DNA of 64,000 nucleotides from Sphingomonas mali NBRC 15500 (GTDB taxonomy: Bacteria; Pseudomonadota; Alphaproteobacteria; Sphingomonadales; Sphingomonadaceae). Position 1 is the stretch's first letter, and each line of letters starts with the position of its first letter. The stretch is from the NCBI RefSeq assembly GCF_001598415.1, contig NZ_BCYX01000011.1, positions 1 through 64,000 of the forward strand. The letters run 5' to 3'. The notes under the pieces were generated by a model. That model had not been told where the DNA came from. It did not search any database and saw nothing but the letters and a program-made list of their open reading frames with translations. The translations under genes and the position numbers were made by a program. This document shows positions 44,547 through 54,020 of this stretch, piece after piece.

Positions 44547-44621
44547 TGGAGCGGGCGAAGGGATTCGAACCCTCGACCCCAACCTTGGCAAGGTTGTGCT
44601 CTACCCCTGAGCTACGCCCGC
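44547..44621 (-). tRNA. tRNA-Gly (anticodon GCC)
   Basis: A 75-nt cloverleaf on the minus strand. Acceptor GCGGGCG pairs with CGCCCGC, D arm GCTC-GAGC, anticodon stem CAACC-GGTTG around loop TTGCCAA (anticodon GCC), T arm GAGGG-TTCGAAT-CCCTT (last pair weak), and CCA is encoded. A hairpin GATTTAGC-TGC-GCTAAATC lies just downstream on the transcript. Confidence 0.97.
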
Positions 44622-44778
44622 TCTGGCGCCGGCCCGTGAAGCCACGGGCGGGTAAGGAGCGGGGCCATTAGCAGCGCTCCCGCGGGTCTGCAACCCCCCG
44701 ATGCAGCGCGATCAAAAAGCCTTGGCTTCGCAGGCGCCGCGCCCACATAAGGGCCTTTGCCGCTGACGGAGAAGAGAC

Positions 44779-45690
44779 TTGGCTACGCTTGGAATGACCC
44801 CGGACCAGAAGGAAGCCGTCGAAGCGTTCCGCCGGGACGTGGTCGAACCCTCGATGAGCAAGCTGGTGATCATCGACTTCTGGGCCGAATGGTGTGGGCC
44901 GTGCAAGGCGCTGACCCCGGTGCTGGAGAAGGTCGCCGCCGATTACGCCGACAAGGGCGTGGTGCTGGCCAAGGTCGATACCGACAAGAACCAGTTCATC
45001 GCCGCGCAATTCCAGATCAAGTCGATCCCGACCGTCTATGCGATGTTCCAGGGTCAGTTGATCGCCGACCTGACGAGCGCGCGGACCGAATCGCAGCTCA
45101 AGGCGATGCTCGACCAGGTGCTTCGCCAATTGCCGGTCGAGAGCGCCGAGGCGCAGCAGGAGGCCGAGATCGAGCCATTGGTCGCCGCCGCCGAGCAGAT
45201 ATTGCAGGACGGCGATGCGGAGCGCGCTCTGTCCTATTTCGAGCAGATCGCCGATATTGCGGCCGACCATCCCGAAGTGGTGTCGGGCCGCGTCCGCGCG
45301 CTGGTCGCGCTGGGCCGGCTGGACGATGCTGAGGCGGTGCTCGCCGGCTTGCCCGAAGACGCTGCCAAGGGAGCGGAGATCGATCGCGCCCGCGCCGCGC
45401 TGGATCTCGCGCGCTCGGCGCCGCCCGCCGAGGACTTGGCGCCGCTGGTGGCTGCAGCGGAGGCCGATCCCGACAACCTTCAGGCGCGATTCGACTTGGC
45501 CAATGCGCAGATGGCCGCGGGGCAACGCGATGCCGCCGCCGATTCGTTCCTGGCGATCGTCGCCAAGGACCGCGCCTGGAATGATGGCGCCGCACGCACG
45601 CAATTCCTGAAGCTGCTCGAGGTCGTCGGGCTGGAGGATCCCTGGGTGTCGGCGCAACGCCGTCGGCTGTCGGCGATTTTGTTCACATGA
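44779..45690 (+). CDS. cnoX: CnoX-like thioredoxin-TPR protein
   Basis: Protein of 303 aa. The thioredoxin domain (about 1-115) has the active site DFWAEWCGPCKAL, with SIPTVYAMFQGQ after it. The C-terminal ~180 residues are TPR-like helices (AEQILQDGDAERALSYFEQIA and others), the CnoX/YbbN layout. CnoX chaperedoxins protect substrates and pass them to GroEL or DnaK. The start is TTG with GGAGAAGAG upstream. The LON-domain gene follows 13 bp later and is probably co-transcribed. Confidence 0.93.
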   Translation: MATLGMTPDQKEAVEAFRRDVVEPSMSKLVIIDFWAEWCGPCKALTPVLEKVAADYADKGVVLAKVDTDKNQFIAAQFQIKSIPTVYAMFQGQLIADLTSARTESQLKAMLDQVLRQLPVESAEAQQEAEIEPLVAAAEQILQDGDAERALSYFEQIADIAADHPEVVSGRVRALVALGRLDDAEAVLAGLPEDAAKGAEIDRARAALDLARSAPPAEDLAPLVAAAEADPDNLQARFDLANAQMAAGQRDAAADSFLAIVAKDRAWNDGAARTQFLKLLEVVGLEDPWVSAQRRRLSAILFT

Positions 45691-45703
45691 TTGGCCTGTT
45701 CAC

Positions 45704-46318
45704 GTGACGACGACGCGGCTCTCGATCTTCCCACTGGCGGGAGCGTTGTTGTTTCCGCGGATGCATCTGCCGCTGCACATCTTCGAGCCGCGCTATTGCG
45801 CGATGGTGTCGGACGCGATGGCGCGCGACCGCCGCATCGGGATGATCCAGCCGCGCGGTGACGGCGAGCCTCCGCCGCTGTTCGACTTGGGTTGCGTCGG
45901 CCGCATCGCCGAAGTCGAAGCGCTCGACGACGGCCGCTACAATATCGTGCTCGAGGGAACGGCGCTGTTCCGCGTCGCGCGCGAGTTGGAGGTGACGACG
46001 CCCTTCCGTCAAATCGAGGCCGAGTTGATCCCGCTGCCGCACGAATCCGAGACATTGTCCTTGGGGCATCGAGCGGCGCTGGAAACCGAATCGCGGCGGT
46101 TCGCCGACGCGCAGGGCTATGCGGTCGACTGGGACTCGGTGGCGCGGCTCGACGACGAGGCGTTGGTCAATGGCATCGCACAGATCGCACCGTTCGACGC
46201 CGCAGCGAAACAGGCATTGCTCGAGGCCCCCGACCTGGCGGCGCGGTCCGAACTGATCGTCCAGCTGATGCAATTCTTCGGTCGTCACGACGGCGAGGAC
46301 CGGGTGACGCTGCAATAG
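45704..46318 (+). CDS. LON substrate-binding-domain protein
   Basis: Protein of 204 aa consisting of the N-terminal domain of Lon without ATPase or protease: LSIFPLAGALLFPRMHLPLHIFEPRY, then IGMIQPR and GCVGRIAEVEALDDGRYNIVLEG. The start is GTG at 45704. It follows cnoX, the usual pairing in sphingomonads, suggesting a role in protein quality control. The catalytic parts of Lon are absent by family design rather than by truncation. Confidence 0.93.
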   Translation: MTTTRLSIFPLAGALLFPRMHLPLHIFEPRYCAMVSDAMARDRRIGMIQPRGDGEPPPLFDLGCVGRIAEVEALDDGRYNIVLEGTALFRVARELEVTTPFRQIEAELIPLPHESETLSLGHRAALETESRRFADAQGYAVDWDSVARLDDEALVNGIAQIAPFDAAAKQALLEAPDLAARSELIVQLMQFFGRHDGEDRVTLQ

Positions 46319-46399
46319 AATGGTCCAACCGGACCCCTCTGCCTGGCACGCGTGCCGTCCTTGCGCCTCCGCGATGGACCGAGCGATGGACCTAAAAGC

Positions 46400-46746
46400 C
46401 TAGCGCGTGGAGCAGGTGGGGCCGTTGCCGATCTTGTAGCTCACAAAGATGTTCGTGCGAGCATTTTCCCGATCGATTGCGACAGTCAGGAATTTGGGCT
46501 CCGCGACGAATGTCACATCTCGAAAATCGGTAAACTTCGCCTTGGTATCGCCTAACAGCGGACCCCCGCCCGCGTCGCCTCGGAACGATAGAAAGCGACG
46601 ACACTTGCGATCGGGTCATTGGTGGACAACCGATAACGGACGTAACACCCCTTCCGTTCGGGCGCGGCGACGATCCGTGCGGGCGTATAGGGCGCTCCGA
46701 AACCGGTAGCGGGCAAGACGAGGAGCGCGGCGACGACAAGGGACAT
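46400..46746 (-). pseudogene. Frameshifted small exported protein downstream of aguA
   Basis: Two frames together give a coherent ~115-aa protein. The first (MSLVVAALLVLPATGFGAPY, through residue about 60) has a signal peptide and one Cys, then stops at 46552. The second, shifted by one base, continues FTDFRDVTFVAEPKFLTVAI to a C-terminal PTCSTR and stops at 46400. The switch point is at a run of five C on the plus strand (46563-46567); one extra base there would restore the frame. It begins 9 bp after aguA. It may be a real mutation, a phase-variable run, or a sequencing error. Confidence 0.65.
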
Positions 46747-46755
46747 CGCCTGATC

Positions 46756-47733
46756 TCAAACCGGAATCTGCTGCGAGATACAGTGGAAGCTGCCGCCGCC
46801 GGTCAGGATGTGATCGGCGCGCAGGCCGACGGTCTTGCGCCCCGGGAACAGCGCGCCGATCGCCGCGACCGCAGCGTCGTCATTCTCGGTCCCGTAGATC
46901 GGCACCACCACACTGGCATTGCCGATATAGAAGTTCATGTAGCTGGCCGGGATGATCTCGTCGTCGCGCAGCACGCGGCCGGGGGACGGCACCGGCACCA
47001 CCTCGATATCGCCATGCTGAAGCGCGCGCGCAGTGGCGCGTTGATAGACTTGCCAATTGGGGTCGTTCTCGCTCGCTTCGGGAATCGCCAGCCGCCGCGT
47101 GCCGACGAAGCGCGCCAGATTGTCGACATGCCCGTCGGTATGATCGTTGAGCAATCCATCGCCGAGCCACAGCACCTCGTTGAAGCCGAGGTCGCGATGG
47201 AGCAATTCCTCGATCTCGGCCCGCGACATCGACCCGTTGCGATTGCGATTGAGCAGGCACTGCTCGGTGGTCACCACCAGCCCCTCGCCATCGCCGTCGA
47301 TCGCGCCGCCTTCGAGCACCCAATTGAAGCTCGCGACCGTCTTGCCGCGCGCCTCGGCTAGCCGCGTGCCGATATCGTCGTCGCCGGGCAGATCATATTT
47401 ACCGCCCCAGCCGTTGAACTGGAAATCGGCCGCTATGCCGTCGCCGCGGATGATCGGCCCGGTGTCGCGTAACCAGATGTCGCCGAATGGCTGGACGACA
47501 ATCTTGGCGATATCGCTGGCGCGGCGACGCGCGGCGGTAGCGGCTTCTTCGTCGGCGACGACCAGCAGCACCTGTTCGCCCTTGCCGTCGGCATGAACGG
47601 CGCGCGCGAAGGCGGTTACCTCGTCACGCGCGGGTTCGAGATCGAGTTCCCACAATTCGGGGTGGCTCGGAAATCCGATCCACACAGCCTTGTGCGGCGC
47701 CCATTCGGGCCGTGGAGGGGCAATCCTGGTCAT
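46756..47733 (-). CDS. aguA: Agmatine deiminase
   Basis: Converts agmatine to N-carbamoylputrescine and ammonia in putrescine synthesis; 325 aa, guanidino-modifying fold. Key features: QPFGDIWLRDTGPI, FNGWGGKYDLPGDDDIG, DGLLNDHTDGHVDNLARFV, and the catalytic Cys near the C-terminus in GGGSFHCISQQ. ATG 47733 overlaps the M28 peptidase stop (ATGA); a longer frame to 47883 is only read-through. N-carbamoylputrescine amidase, its usual partner, is not in the window. Confidence 0.95.
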   Translation of the reverse strand: MTRIAPPRPEWAPHKAVWIGFPSHPELWELDLEPARDEVTAFARAVHADGKGEQVLLVVADEEAATAARRRASDIAKIVVQPFGDIWLRDTGPIIRGDGIAADFQFNGWGGKYDLPGDDDIGTRLAEARGKTVASFNWVLEGGAIDGDGEGLVVTTEQCLLNRNRNGSMSRAEIEELLHRDLGFNEVLWLGDGLLNDHTDGHVDNLARFVGTRRLAIPEASENDPNWQVYQRATARALQHGDIEVVPVPSPGRVLRDDEIIPASYMNFYIGNASVVVPIYGTENDDAAVAAIGALFPGRKTVGLRADHILTGGGSFHCISQQIPV

Positions 47734-49373
47734 TGGACGGCACGCCCCCCGGCACGGGATCGGTCGCGGATCGCACGGAATTCTGCGGTCTTGTACCAAT
47801 TCGGCCAGGCCGACGTATCGGCCAGCTGGCGCCCGAGTTGGTAATAAAGCGTCAGATCCCGCACCGCGCCCGCCCAGTTCCAATTGGGGTCATATTCGTC
47901 CTGCGGCTTGTGATAGCGGTTCTCGATATAGTCGAGCGTCGCGGCATGGCCCTTGGCGACGCCGCCATCGACCAAATCCTCGCCCGAACCGCCGTCGAAC
48001 ATCGGCACGCCCAATTTGGCGAAGCTGAAATGGTCCGAGCGGAAATAGCCACCACGTTCGGGATTGGGCTCGGGCTTCATCACCCGACCTTGAGCCTCCA
48101 CCAGCGGCTTCATCAGATCCTCGAGTTCGGACTTGCCGTAACCGGTAACGACGAAATCCTTGGCCGGCCCATTCACGTTCAAGACGTCCATGTTGACCCC
48201 GCCGACCGTCTTGGCGAGCGGGAAGATCGGGTGTTCGGCATAATATTTGGACCCGAGCAGCCCCGATTCCTCGGCAGTGACCGACAGGAACACCATCGTC
48301 CGCTTGGCCGGCCCAGCCTTGGCCTGAGCTTCCGCCAGCGCGATCAGTCCGGCCGAACCCGAGGCGTTGTCGAGCGCGCCGTTGCAGATGCCGTCGTCCT
48401 TGACCGGGGTGCAGTGGCCGAGATGGTCCCAATGCGCCGAATAGACCATTGTCTCGTCGGGCCTCTCGGTCCCCGGCAGGATGCCGATGACGTTCTTCGA
48501 CGCCTGGCGCTTGATACTATTGGTGAACGCGACCGAGAATTTGATCCCGAGCGGGACGGCCTTGAAGCCCTTGACCTTGGCGGCGGCCTGGAGCTGGTCG
48601 AAATCCTTGCCCGCGCTGGCGAAGACTTGCTTCGCCTTGGCGAGCTGCATCCAGCCGATCGCCTGGCTCTGGTCCATATGATCGCCCTTTTCGTCGAGCT
48701 CGAGCTGCGCGCCCGACCAGCTCGACCGCACCACGCCCCAGCCGTAGGCGGCAGGGTCGGTATCGTGGACGATGATGACGGCGGCGGCGCCTTGGCGCGC
48801 GGCCTCTTCGTATTTGTAGGTCCAGCGGCCGTAATAGGTCATTGCCTTGCCTTCGAAGAGGCCCTGATTGTTCGGGGCCTGCCAGTCGGGGTCGTTGACC
48901 AGCACGACCACGGTCTTGCCCTTCGCATTGATGCCGGCATAATCGTTCCAGCCCTTTTCGGGGGCGTTGATGCCATAACCGACGAAGACGACGTCCGAAT
49001 TGCGGATGTCGACCTTCGGCGTCACGCGATACGTCGAGACCACCATATCGTCGCGATAGACCAGGCTGACCGGCGCCTTGCCGCCGGTGAAGGTCATCGG
49101 CGTCATGTTCTCGGCGGTCAGCTGGACCATCGGCACGTCCTGGAACCAGCTGCCGTTATTGCCGGGCTTCAGCCCCGCCGCCTTCATCCGCTCGACCATA
49201 TAGGCGACGGTCCTGTCCTCGGCGGGCGTGGTCGGCGCGCGTCCCTCGAACGCATCGGAGGACAGCGTTTTGGTGACGTCCTTGAGCGTATCGACCGAAA
49301 TGGCGGGCGCGCTCGACTGGGCAAATGCGGGTGCCGCGGCCAGCACGGCAAGGGACAGGACGAGACGGCGCAT
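47730..49373 (-). CDS. Exported M28 family zinc peptidase
   Basis: Metallopeptidase of 547 aa. Signal peptide is about 1-18 (ending AFAQ), with AAAGG before the ATG at 49373. A protease-associated (PA) region lies at about 120-240, and the zinc site follows: SAHWDHLGH, CNGALDNASGSAGL, TAEESGLLGS, and NMDVLN. This order is typical of M28 aminopeptidases. Its stop overlaps aguA, so the two form an operon with the frameshifted gene after them. It is divergent from the S9 peptidase, with 219 bp between. Confidence 0.94.
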   Translation of the reverse strand: MRRLVLSLAVLAAAPAFAQSSAPAISVDTLKDVTKTLSSDAFEGRAPTTPAEDRTVAYMVERMKAAGLKPGNNGSWFQDVPMVQLTAENMTPMTFTGGKAPVSLVYRDDMVVSTYRVTPKVDIRNSDVVFVGYGINAPEKGWNDYAGINAKGKTVVVLVNDPDWQAPNNQGLFEGKAMTYYGRWTYKYEEAARQGAAAVIIVHDTDPAAYGWGVVRSSWSGAQLELDEKGDHMDQSQAIGWMQLAKAKQVFASAGKDFDQLQAAAKVKGFKAVPLGIKFSVAFTNSIKRQASKNVIGILPGTERPDETMVYSAHWDHLGHCTPVKDDGICNGALDNASGSAGLIALAEAQAKAGPAKRTMVFLSVTAEESGLLGSKYYAEHPIFPLAKTVGGVNMDVLNVNGPAKDFVVTGYGKSELEDLMKPLVEAQGRVMKPEPNPERGGYFRSDHFSFAKLGVPMFDGGSGEDLVDGGVAKGHAATLDYIENRYHKPQDEYDPNWNWAGAVRDLTLYYQLGRQLADTSAWPNWYKTAEFRAIRDRSRAGGRAVQ

Positions 49374-49592
49374 CGGCGACCTTTCGGTTGGAATGGGCCG
49401 CTGTCTGGCAGCGGCCCGCGAAGGGCGCAAGCCGGACATGTCGCCGAAGGTCGGAGAGCAAAGGCTCGATGTAGCGCGTTCGGCGGAACTAATTGGTTCA
49501 AGATGGGGCAAAAGACTGACGCCTATCGCTCCTTCCCTTGCGAAGTCGGGCGTCGCGGTTATTCATCGCCACATCAAGTATTTGGGGGCCTT

Positions 49593-51584
49593 ATGCATAA
49601 ATTGAGCGTGGCGGCGACATTGGGCCTGATGTCCCTCGCAGTGGCGGCGGCGGCGCAGGATGCACCCGTCAAGCCTGCCAACGATCTGGCCGCCGCGTTC
49701 GGCGCGCGTGAAGCCGTGCGGCAGATCAGCCTGTCGCCGGACGGCACCAAGGTGGCGATCATCCAGCCCACCAAAGGCCGGGGCTCAGCGCTGATGATCG
49801 GCGACCTGGTCAAGGGAGGCGAGCTGAAGGCCATCGCCAACTCGTCCGGGAATCCGGACAAGCTGGCCGATTGCCATTGGTCGACCGACACGCGGCTGAT
49901 CTGTCGCATTCTGATCACCACCAACATCGACGGCGATCGATTGGGCTTTTCCCGGATCATCGCGGTCGATTCGGACGGCAAGAACCTCAAGCTGCTGAGC
50001 GCGCGGACCACTGACCGCTCGCTGGGGCTGATGCAGAATGGTGGCTCGCTGATCGATTGGGGCGCCGGGGGTAACGGATCAGCGTTGATGACGCGGCTGT
50101 TCGTTCCGGAATCGTCGACCGGCACGCATATCGCCGAGAGCCAGGAAGGGCTGGGGGTCGAGTTGATCGATACGGCGTCACTGTCGCGCAAGCAGGTTGA
50201 GCCGGCGCGCGAGGGCGCGGTCGACTATATCAGTGACGGTCGGGGGAACGTCCGGGTGATGGGCGTTCAGCCGAAAACCGGCTCGGGATATGATTCGGGC
50301 AAGATCATCTATTCCTATCGGACCGCCGACAGCCGCGCGTGGAAGCCGCTGACGACAGTGACGATCGTCGCCGGCCAAAGCATTGGCTTCCTGCCATATG
50401 CCGTCGATCCCGCACTCAATGTGGCCTATGGATTCGAAAATCAGGATGGGCGCACCGCGCTCTACAGCATCGCACTCGACGGTAGCTTGGCGAAGAAGCC
50501 AATTCTATCGCGGCCGGACGTCGATATCGACGATCTGATCGAAGTGGGTCGGCAGAATCGCGTGGTCGGCGCCACTTATGTCACCGATCGTCGCGAGGCC
50601 GAGTTCTTCGATCCGGCGCTAAAGACGTTGCGCACCGCGCTGGGCAAGGCGTTGCCGGGCAAGATCGTCACTTTCATCGATGCCAGCGCCGACGAGAGCA
50701 AATTGTTGCTGTTCGCTTACAGCGATCTCGACCCTGGATGCTATTACGTGTTCGACAAGAAGACGCGCTCGATGGCGCAAGTTCTGCCGTCGCGGCCTGA
50801 TCTTGAGGGCTTCAAGCTGGCGACGGTGAAGTCGGTCACCTATCAGGCAGCGGACGGCGCCAGCATTCCCGCCTATCTGACTCTACCGGCGGGCAGCGAC
50901 GGCAAGAACTTGCCCGCAATCGTGATGCCGCATGGCGGCCCTGGCGCGCGCGACGAATGGGGGTTCGACTGGCTCGCTCAATATTTCGCGGCGCGCGGTT
51001 ATGCGGTGATCCAGCCCAATTTCCGCGGATCGACTGGTTATGGCGACGCCTGGTACGAGAAGAACGGGTTCCAGTCGTGGCGGACGTCGATCGGCGACGT
51101 CAACGACGCCGGGCGCTGGCTGGCGAAATCGGGTATCGCCGATCCCCGGAAACTGGCGATCGTCGGCTGGTCCTATGGCGGCTATGCTGCGTTGCAATCG
51201 TCGGTGCTCGACCCCGATCTGTTCAAGGCGATCGTCGCGATCGCACCGGTCACCGACCTCGATGCGTTGCGCAATGAGTCACGCAACTTCACCAATTTCC
51301 TGCAGGTGGACGCCCTGATCGGCCACGGTCCGTGGGTTACCGAGGGATCGCCAGCGCGAAACGCGGGCAAGATCAAGGCGCCGGTGCTGCTGTTCCACGG
51401 CGACATCGACACCAATGTCGGGATCGGCGAGTCGCGATTGATGGCCGGCAAGATCAAGAGCGCGGGCGGCAAGGTCGAATTCGTCGAGTTCAAGGGGCTC
51501 GACCATCAGCTCGACGACGATACGGCGCGCACGACGATGCTTGGCAAGGCCGATGCTTTCCTGCGCAGCGCGATGGGGTTGTAG
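49593..51584 (+). CDS. Exported S9 family prolyl-oligopeptidase-type peptidase
   Basis: Serine peptidase of 663 aa. Signal peptide about 1-21 (MHKLSVAATLGLMSLAVAAA) is followed by a WD-like beta-propeller region (about 40-400) and an alpha/beta hydrolase domain. The catalytic Ser is in GWSYGGYAA (about 529-535), the Asp in HGDIDTNVG and the His in GLDHQLDD. ATG 49593 has GGGGG upstream. An open frame extends far left to 47712, but that is antisense to M28. It faces M28 divergently, so both may be controlled from the same gap. Confidence 0.94.
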   Translation: MHKLSVAATLGLMSLAVAAAAQDAPVKPANDLAAAFGAREAVRQISLSPDGTKVAIIQPTKGRGSALMIGDLVKGGELKAIANSSGNPDKLADCHWSTDTRLICRILITTNIDGDRLGFSRIIAVDSDGKNLKLLSARTTDRSLGLMQNGGSLIDWGAGGNGSALMTRLFVPESSTGTHIAESQEGLGVELIDTASLSRKQVEPAREGAVDYISDGRGNVRVMGVQPKTGSGYDSGKIIYSYRTADSRAWKPLTTVTIVAGQSIGFLPYAVDPALNVAYGFENQDGRTALYSIALDGSLAKKPILSRPDVDIDDLIEVGRQNRVVGATYVTDRREAEFFDPALKTLRTALGKALPGKIVTFIDASADESKLLLFAYSDLDPGCYYVFDKKTRSMAQVLPSRPDLEGFKLATVKSVTYQAADGASIPAYLTLPAGSDGKNLPAIVMPHGGPGARDEWGFDWLAQYFAARGYAVIQPNFRGSTGYGDAWYEKNGFQSWRTSIGDVNDAGRWLAKSGIADPRKLAIVGWSYGGYAALQSSVLDPDLFKAIVAIAPVTDLDALRNESRNFTNFLQVDALIGHGPWVTEGSPARNAGKIKAPVLLFHGDIDTNVGIGESRLMAGKIKSAGGKVEFVEFKGLDHQLDDDTARTTMLGKADAFLRSAMGL

Positions 51585-51595
51585 GGCCGGGGAGA

Positions 51596-52642
51596 TCAGG
51601 CGCGCCGCGCGCTGATCAGCAGTTGCGCCGACACCAGTCGCGCGGTCACCTCGATCGCTTCGCCCGCGACGGTCTCGATCGGTTCGGACAGCGGATGGAT
51701 CGGCGCACCCCAATGCGACCGCGACTCGTCGAACGGGCTGTTTTCGAACATGACGTCTGCGCCGAAATCGACCCGCAGCCACTGCGCTACGCCGTGGATC
51801 ACGCCGCCATCGGAGATCAGCACTGCAGTCTCTTGAGTCGGCCCGAACGTGGGTGCCTCAAAGTCCATGGCGAGCAGGCTGGTGGGCGGCGACCGTCGGG
51901 TGGCTCCATCGCTGCGCACGCGCAACACGGCCGGAGAGGGGGCGGCAAGCAGGTTGAAGGGCGACATGTCGAAACCTTCCACCATGCCGAGCGGCCATTC
52001 CGCGGGGTGGTCCAGCGCGACGAGCGCGCACCGCAATTCGGCGCGCGGTGGCAGGATCGGCGCGTCGGGCCGGATCAGCCGCCCGCGTGCATCGGCCATG
52101 ACCTGGACGATGTCATCGCCAAACAGCGCGTCGTCGAACAATTCGGACATCAGCAGGTCGGCGGGCTCCGCCATATCCTGCCCGATTTCCAACTCGGTCG
52201 AATATTTGGAAATGACGGTGATGCGATCGGCCAGGCCATTGCGTTGCGCGATCTCGCGTGCCGCCGCCGCGATCACCGGATTGGCTTCGCAGGTGATGAC
52301 CTGCGCGCCGGCGCGGGCGGCGAGCAACGACAGCAGCCCGGCCCCCGTACCAATCTCCAATACCCGCATTCCCGGGGTCACCAGCCGGGCGATCGCCTGG
52401 GAATAACAAGCGTTGCGGGGGGCGTCGCGCAGCATTGGCGCATGCCAATGCGGTACGCCCGCGGAGAGCGCCGCGCGGACCAGGTCGCGCACGTCGGTAT
52501 TGCCGGGCGCCGCCGCCACCGCGGCCAGGCCGAGCGCATAAGCATCGCCGGCCAGCCCCTTCGTCTTGAGCGTCTGGCACAACATCGCCATCGCGAGCGG
52601 CTCGTCCGCGACATTCGGGTATCGTTGCAGGATATCGATCAC
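51596..52642 (-). CDS. PRMT-like SAM-dependent methyltransferase
   Basis: Protein of 348 aa. An N-terminal helical region precedes the SAM fold: VLEIGTGAGLLSLLAARAG (about 94-112), CEANPVIA, and SELFDDALFGDDIV, which resembles the double-E loop of protein arginine methyltransferases. The C-terminal half is beta-rich as in PRMT dimers. This looks like the bacterial PRMT-like group; the methyl acceptor is not known. It converges with the S9 gene, 12 bp apart. Confidence 0.8.
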   Translation of the reverse strand: MIDILQRYPNVADEPLAMAMLCQTLKTKGLAGDAYALGLAAVAAAPGNTDVRDLVRAALSAGVPHWHAPMLRDAPRNACYSQAIARLVTPGMRVLEIGTGAGLLSLLAARAGAQVITCEANPVIAAAAREIAQRNGLADRITVISKYSTELEIGQDMAEPADLLMSELFDDALFGDDIVQVMADARGRLIRPDAPILPPRAELRCALVALDHPAEWPLGMVEGFDMSPFNLLAAPSPAVLRVRSDGATRRSPPTSLLAMDFEAPTFGPTQETAVLISDGGVIHGVAQWLRVDFGADVMFENSPFDESRSHWGAPIHPLSEPIETVAGEAIEVTARLVSAQLLISARRA

Positions 52643-52756
52643 ATTTCCCCAGTGCCGGCGAGGTTCGTCCGTTTCGCGATGCCAGCAGGTGTCGGTCGTG
52701 CTCTCAACCTCACGGCGGAGCTTCAGGCGTCTTTAGAATGTTTATCCGTCAACGCA

Positions 52757-52785
52757 AAAGGGCGGCCCCATAGGGACCGCCCTTT
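52757..52785 (-). terminator. Terminator of rpsD
   Basis: AAAGGGCGGTCCC-TAT-GGGGCCGCCCTTTTG read on the minus strand: a long GC stem with A and T ends, about 50 bp after the rpsD stop. The stem is symmetric enough to stop transcription in both directions. Confidence 0.85.
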
Positions 52786-52832
52786 CGTATATCGACGATG
52801 TCGTCCGGATCAGCTCACGCCGATCCGTGTCA

Positions 52833-53447
52833 TCAGCGCGAATAGAACTCGACCACCAGGTTCGGTTCCATCTTCACCGGATAGGGCACTTCGTCCAGAG
52901 TCGGCACGCGGGTGAAGGTCACCTTGGCATTGCCGTCCGGCGAGACGTAATCGGGGATGTCGCGCTCGGCGAGCTGCTGCGCTTCCATCACCAGCGCCAT
53001 GTCCTTGGCCTTGCTGCCCAGCGTGATCTCGTCACCGACGAAACAGCGGCGCGACGCGATGTTGCACTTCACGCCGTTGACGCGGATGTGACCATGGCTG
53101 ACCAGCTGGCGGGCGGCGAAGATCGTCGGGGCGAACTTGGCGCGATAGACGATCATGTCGAGGCGCTGTTCGAGCAGGCCGATCAGGTTCTGCGAGGTAT
53201 CGCCCTTCATCCGGGCGGCCTCCTGGTAGCAATGCCGGAACTGCTTCTCGGTGACGTCGCCGTAATAGCCCTTGAGCTTCTGCTTGGCGCGCAGCTGGAT
53301 GCCGAAGTCCGACATCTTGCCCTTGCGGCGCTGGCCGTGCTGGCCGGGGCCATATTCGCGCTTGTTCACCGGGGACTTGGGACGACCCCAGATGTTCTCG
53401 CCCATCCGGCGGTCGAGCTTGTGCTTGGCGCTGGAGCGCTTCGACAT
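52833..53447 (-). CDS. rpsD: 30S ribosomal protein S4
   Basis: Small-subunit assembly protein S4, 204 aa. The N-terminus [21 protein letters not shown] and [23 protein letters not shown], and the S4 RNA-binding domain [27 protein letters not shown], are clear. It stands alone, as in many alphaproteobacteria, rather than in the alpha operon. An AAGGAAT-type ribosome site precedes the ATG. A strong terminator follows. Confidence 0.99.
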   Translation of the reverse strand: MSKRSSAKHKLDRRMGENIWGRPKSPVNKREYGPGQHGQRRKGKMSDFGIQLRAKQKLKGYYGDVTEKQFRHCYQEAARMKGDTSQNLIGLLEQRLDMIVYRAKFAPTIFAARQLVSHGHIRVNGVKCNIASRRCFVGDEITLGSKAKDMALVMEAQQLAERDIPDYVSPDGNAKVTFTRVPTLDEVPYPVKMEPNLVVEFYSR

Positions 53448-53632
53448 AAATATTCCTTTGCAATTGCCAACAACGACGCCGCCCGAAGGCGGCGCTAATT
53501 CCGGTCATCGCTCTGCTGAGATCAGGAGATCGGCAGGGCCACCGCTTCACCGGAAGTGCGGGGCCGTTTGCGAAGGGCGCGCCTCTCGCAGAGGCGTCCG
53601 CCAGAGTCAAGCCTTGGCACCCGGCCCCGGCT

Positions 53633-53908
53633 TTACTGCCGGACCGCCTGGCCGTTATTCTGGAGCGTCTGCGAGCGCTGCATGGCGTCGTTGGCGAGGC
53701 GCGAATTGTCTGAATCGATCCGGTTCCAGTCTGCCTTGGTATGGCACGTCACGTGGCCACCCAGGATCGACCCGGTGGCCGGGCCGTCGCGACGGCAGAT
53801 CTTCTTTTCCTTGACGGGTGCCGGCACTGCTGCGTCGGTGGCGGTCTGAGCGATCGCAGGCGCAACGAACAACATGGCGGGTACAAACGCCATCATCTTG
53901 AAATGCAT
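53633..53908 (-). CDS. Small secreted protein with KEKKICR/CHTK motif, copy 1
   Basis: Protein of 91 aa with a signal peptide ending APAIAQ (about 20). The mature part has VKEKKICRRDGPATGSILGG followed by CHTKADWNRID; the pair of Cys 20 residues apart suggests a disulfide. GGGAG 9 nt before ATG 53908 fixes the start. A paralogue is immediately downstream in position at 54021-54311. Small proteins with ICR....CHT/W pattern are seen in sphingomonads and Caulobacter relatives; function is unknown. Confidence 0.82.
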   Translation of the reverse strand: MHFKMMAFVPAMLFVAPAIAQTATDAAVPAPVKEKKICRRDGPATGSILGGHVTCHTKADWNRIDSDNSRLANDAMQRSQTLQNNGQAVRQ

Positions 53909-54020
53909 CAGTAACTCCCTGTTTGGATTGCTTATCCGACTATCGTGCCCATCACCAGCCCGGCGAAGCGCCCGGATCCAGCGCGCCTTCATCGTTCGAC
54001 GGGCAGGTGGCGACGAATTG

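Noticed and set aside
47712..51584. A 1290-aa open frame on the plus strand
   Set aside because: Its first ~630 codons are antisense to the M28 peptidase and aguA; only the part from 49593 is a real gene (S9 peptidase) with a signal peptide and ribosome site.
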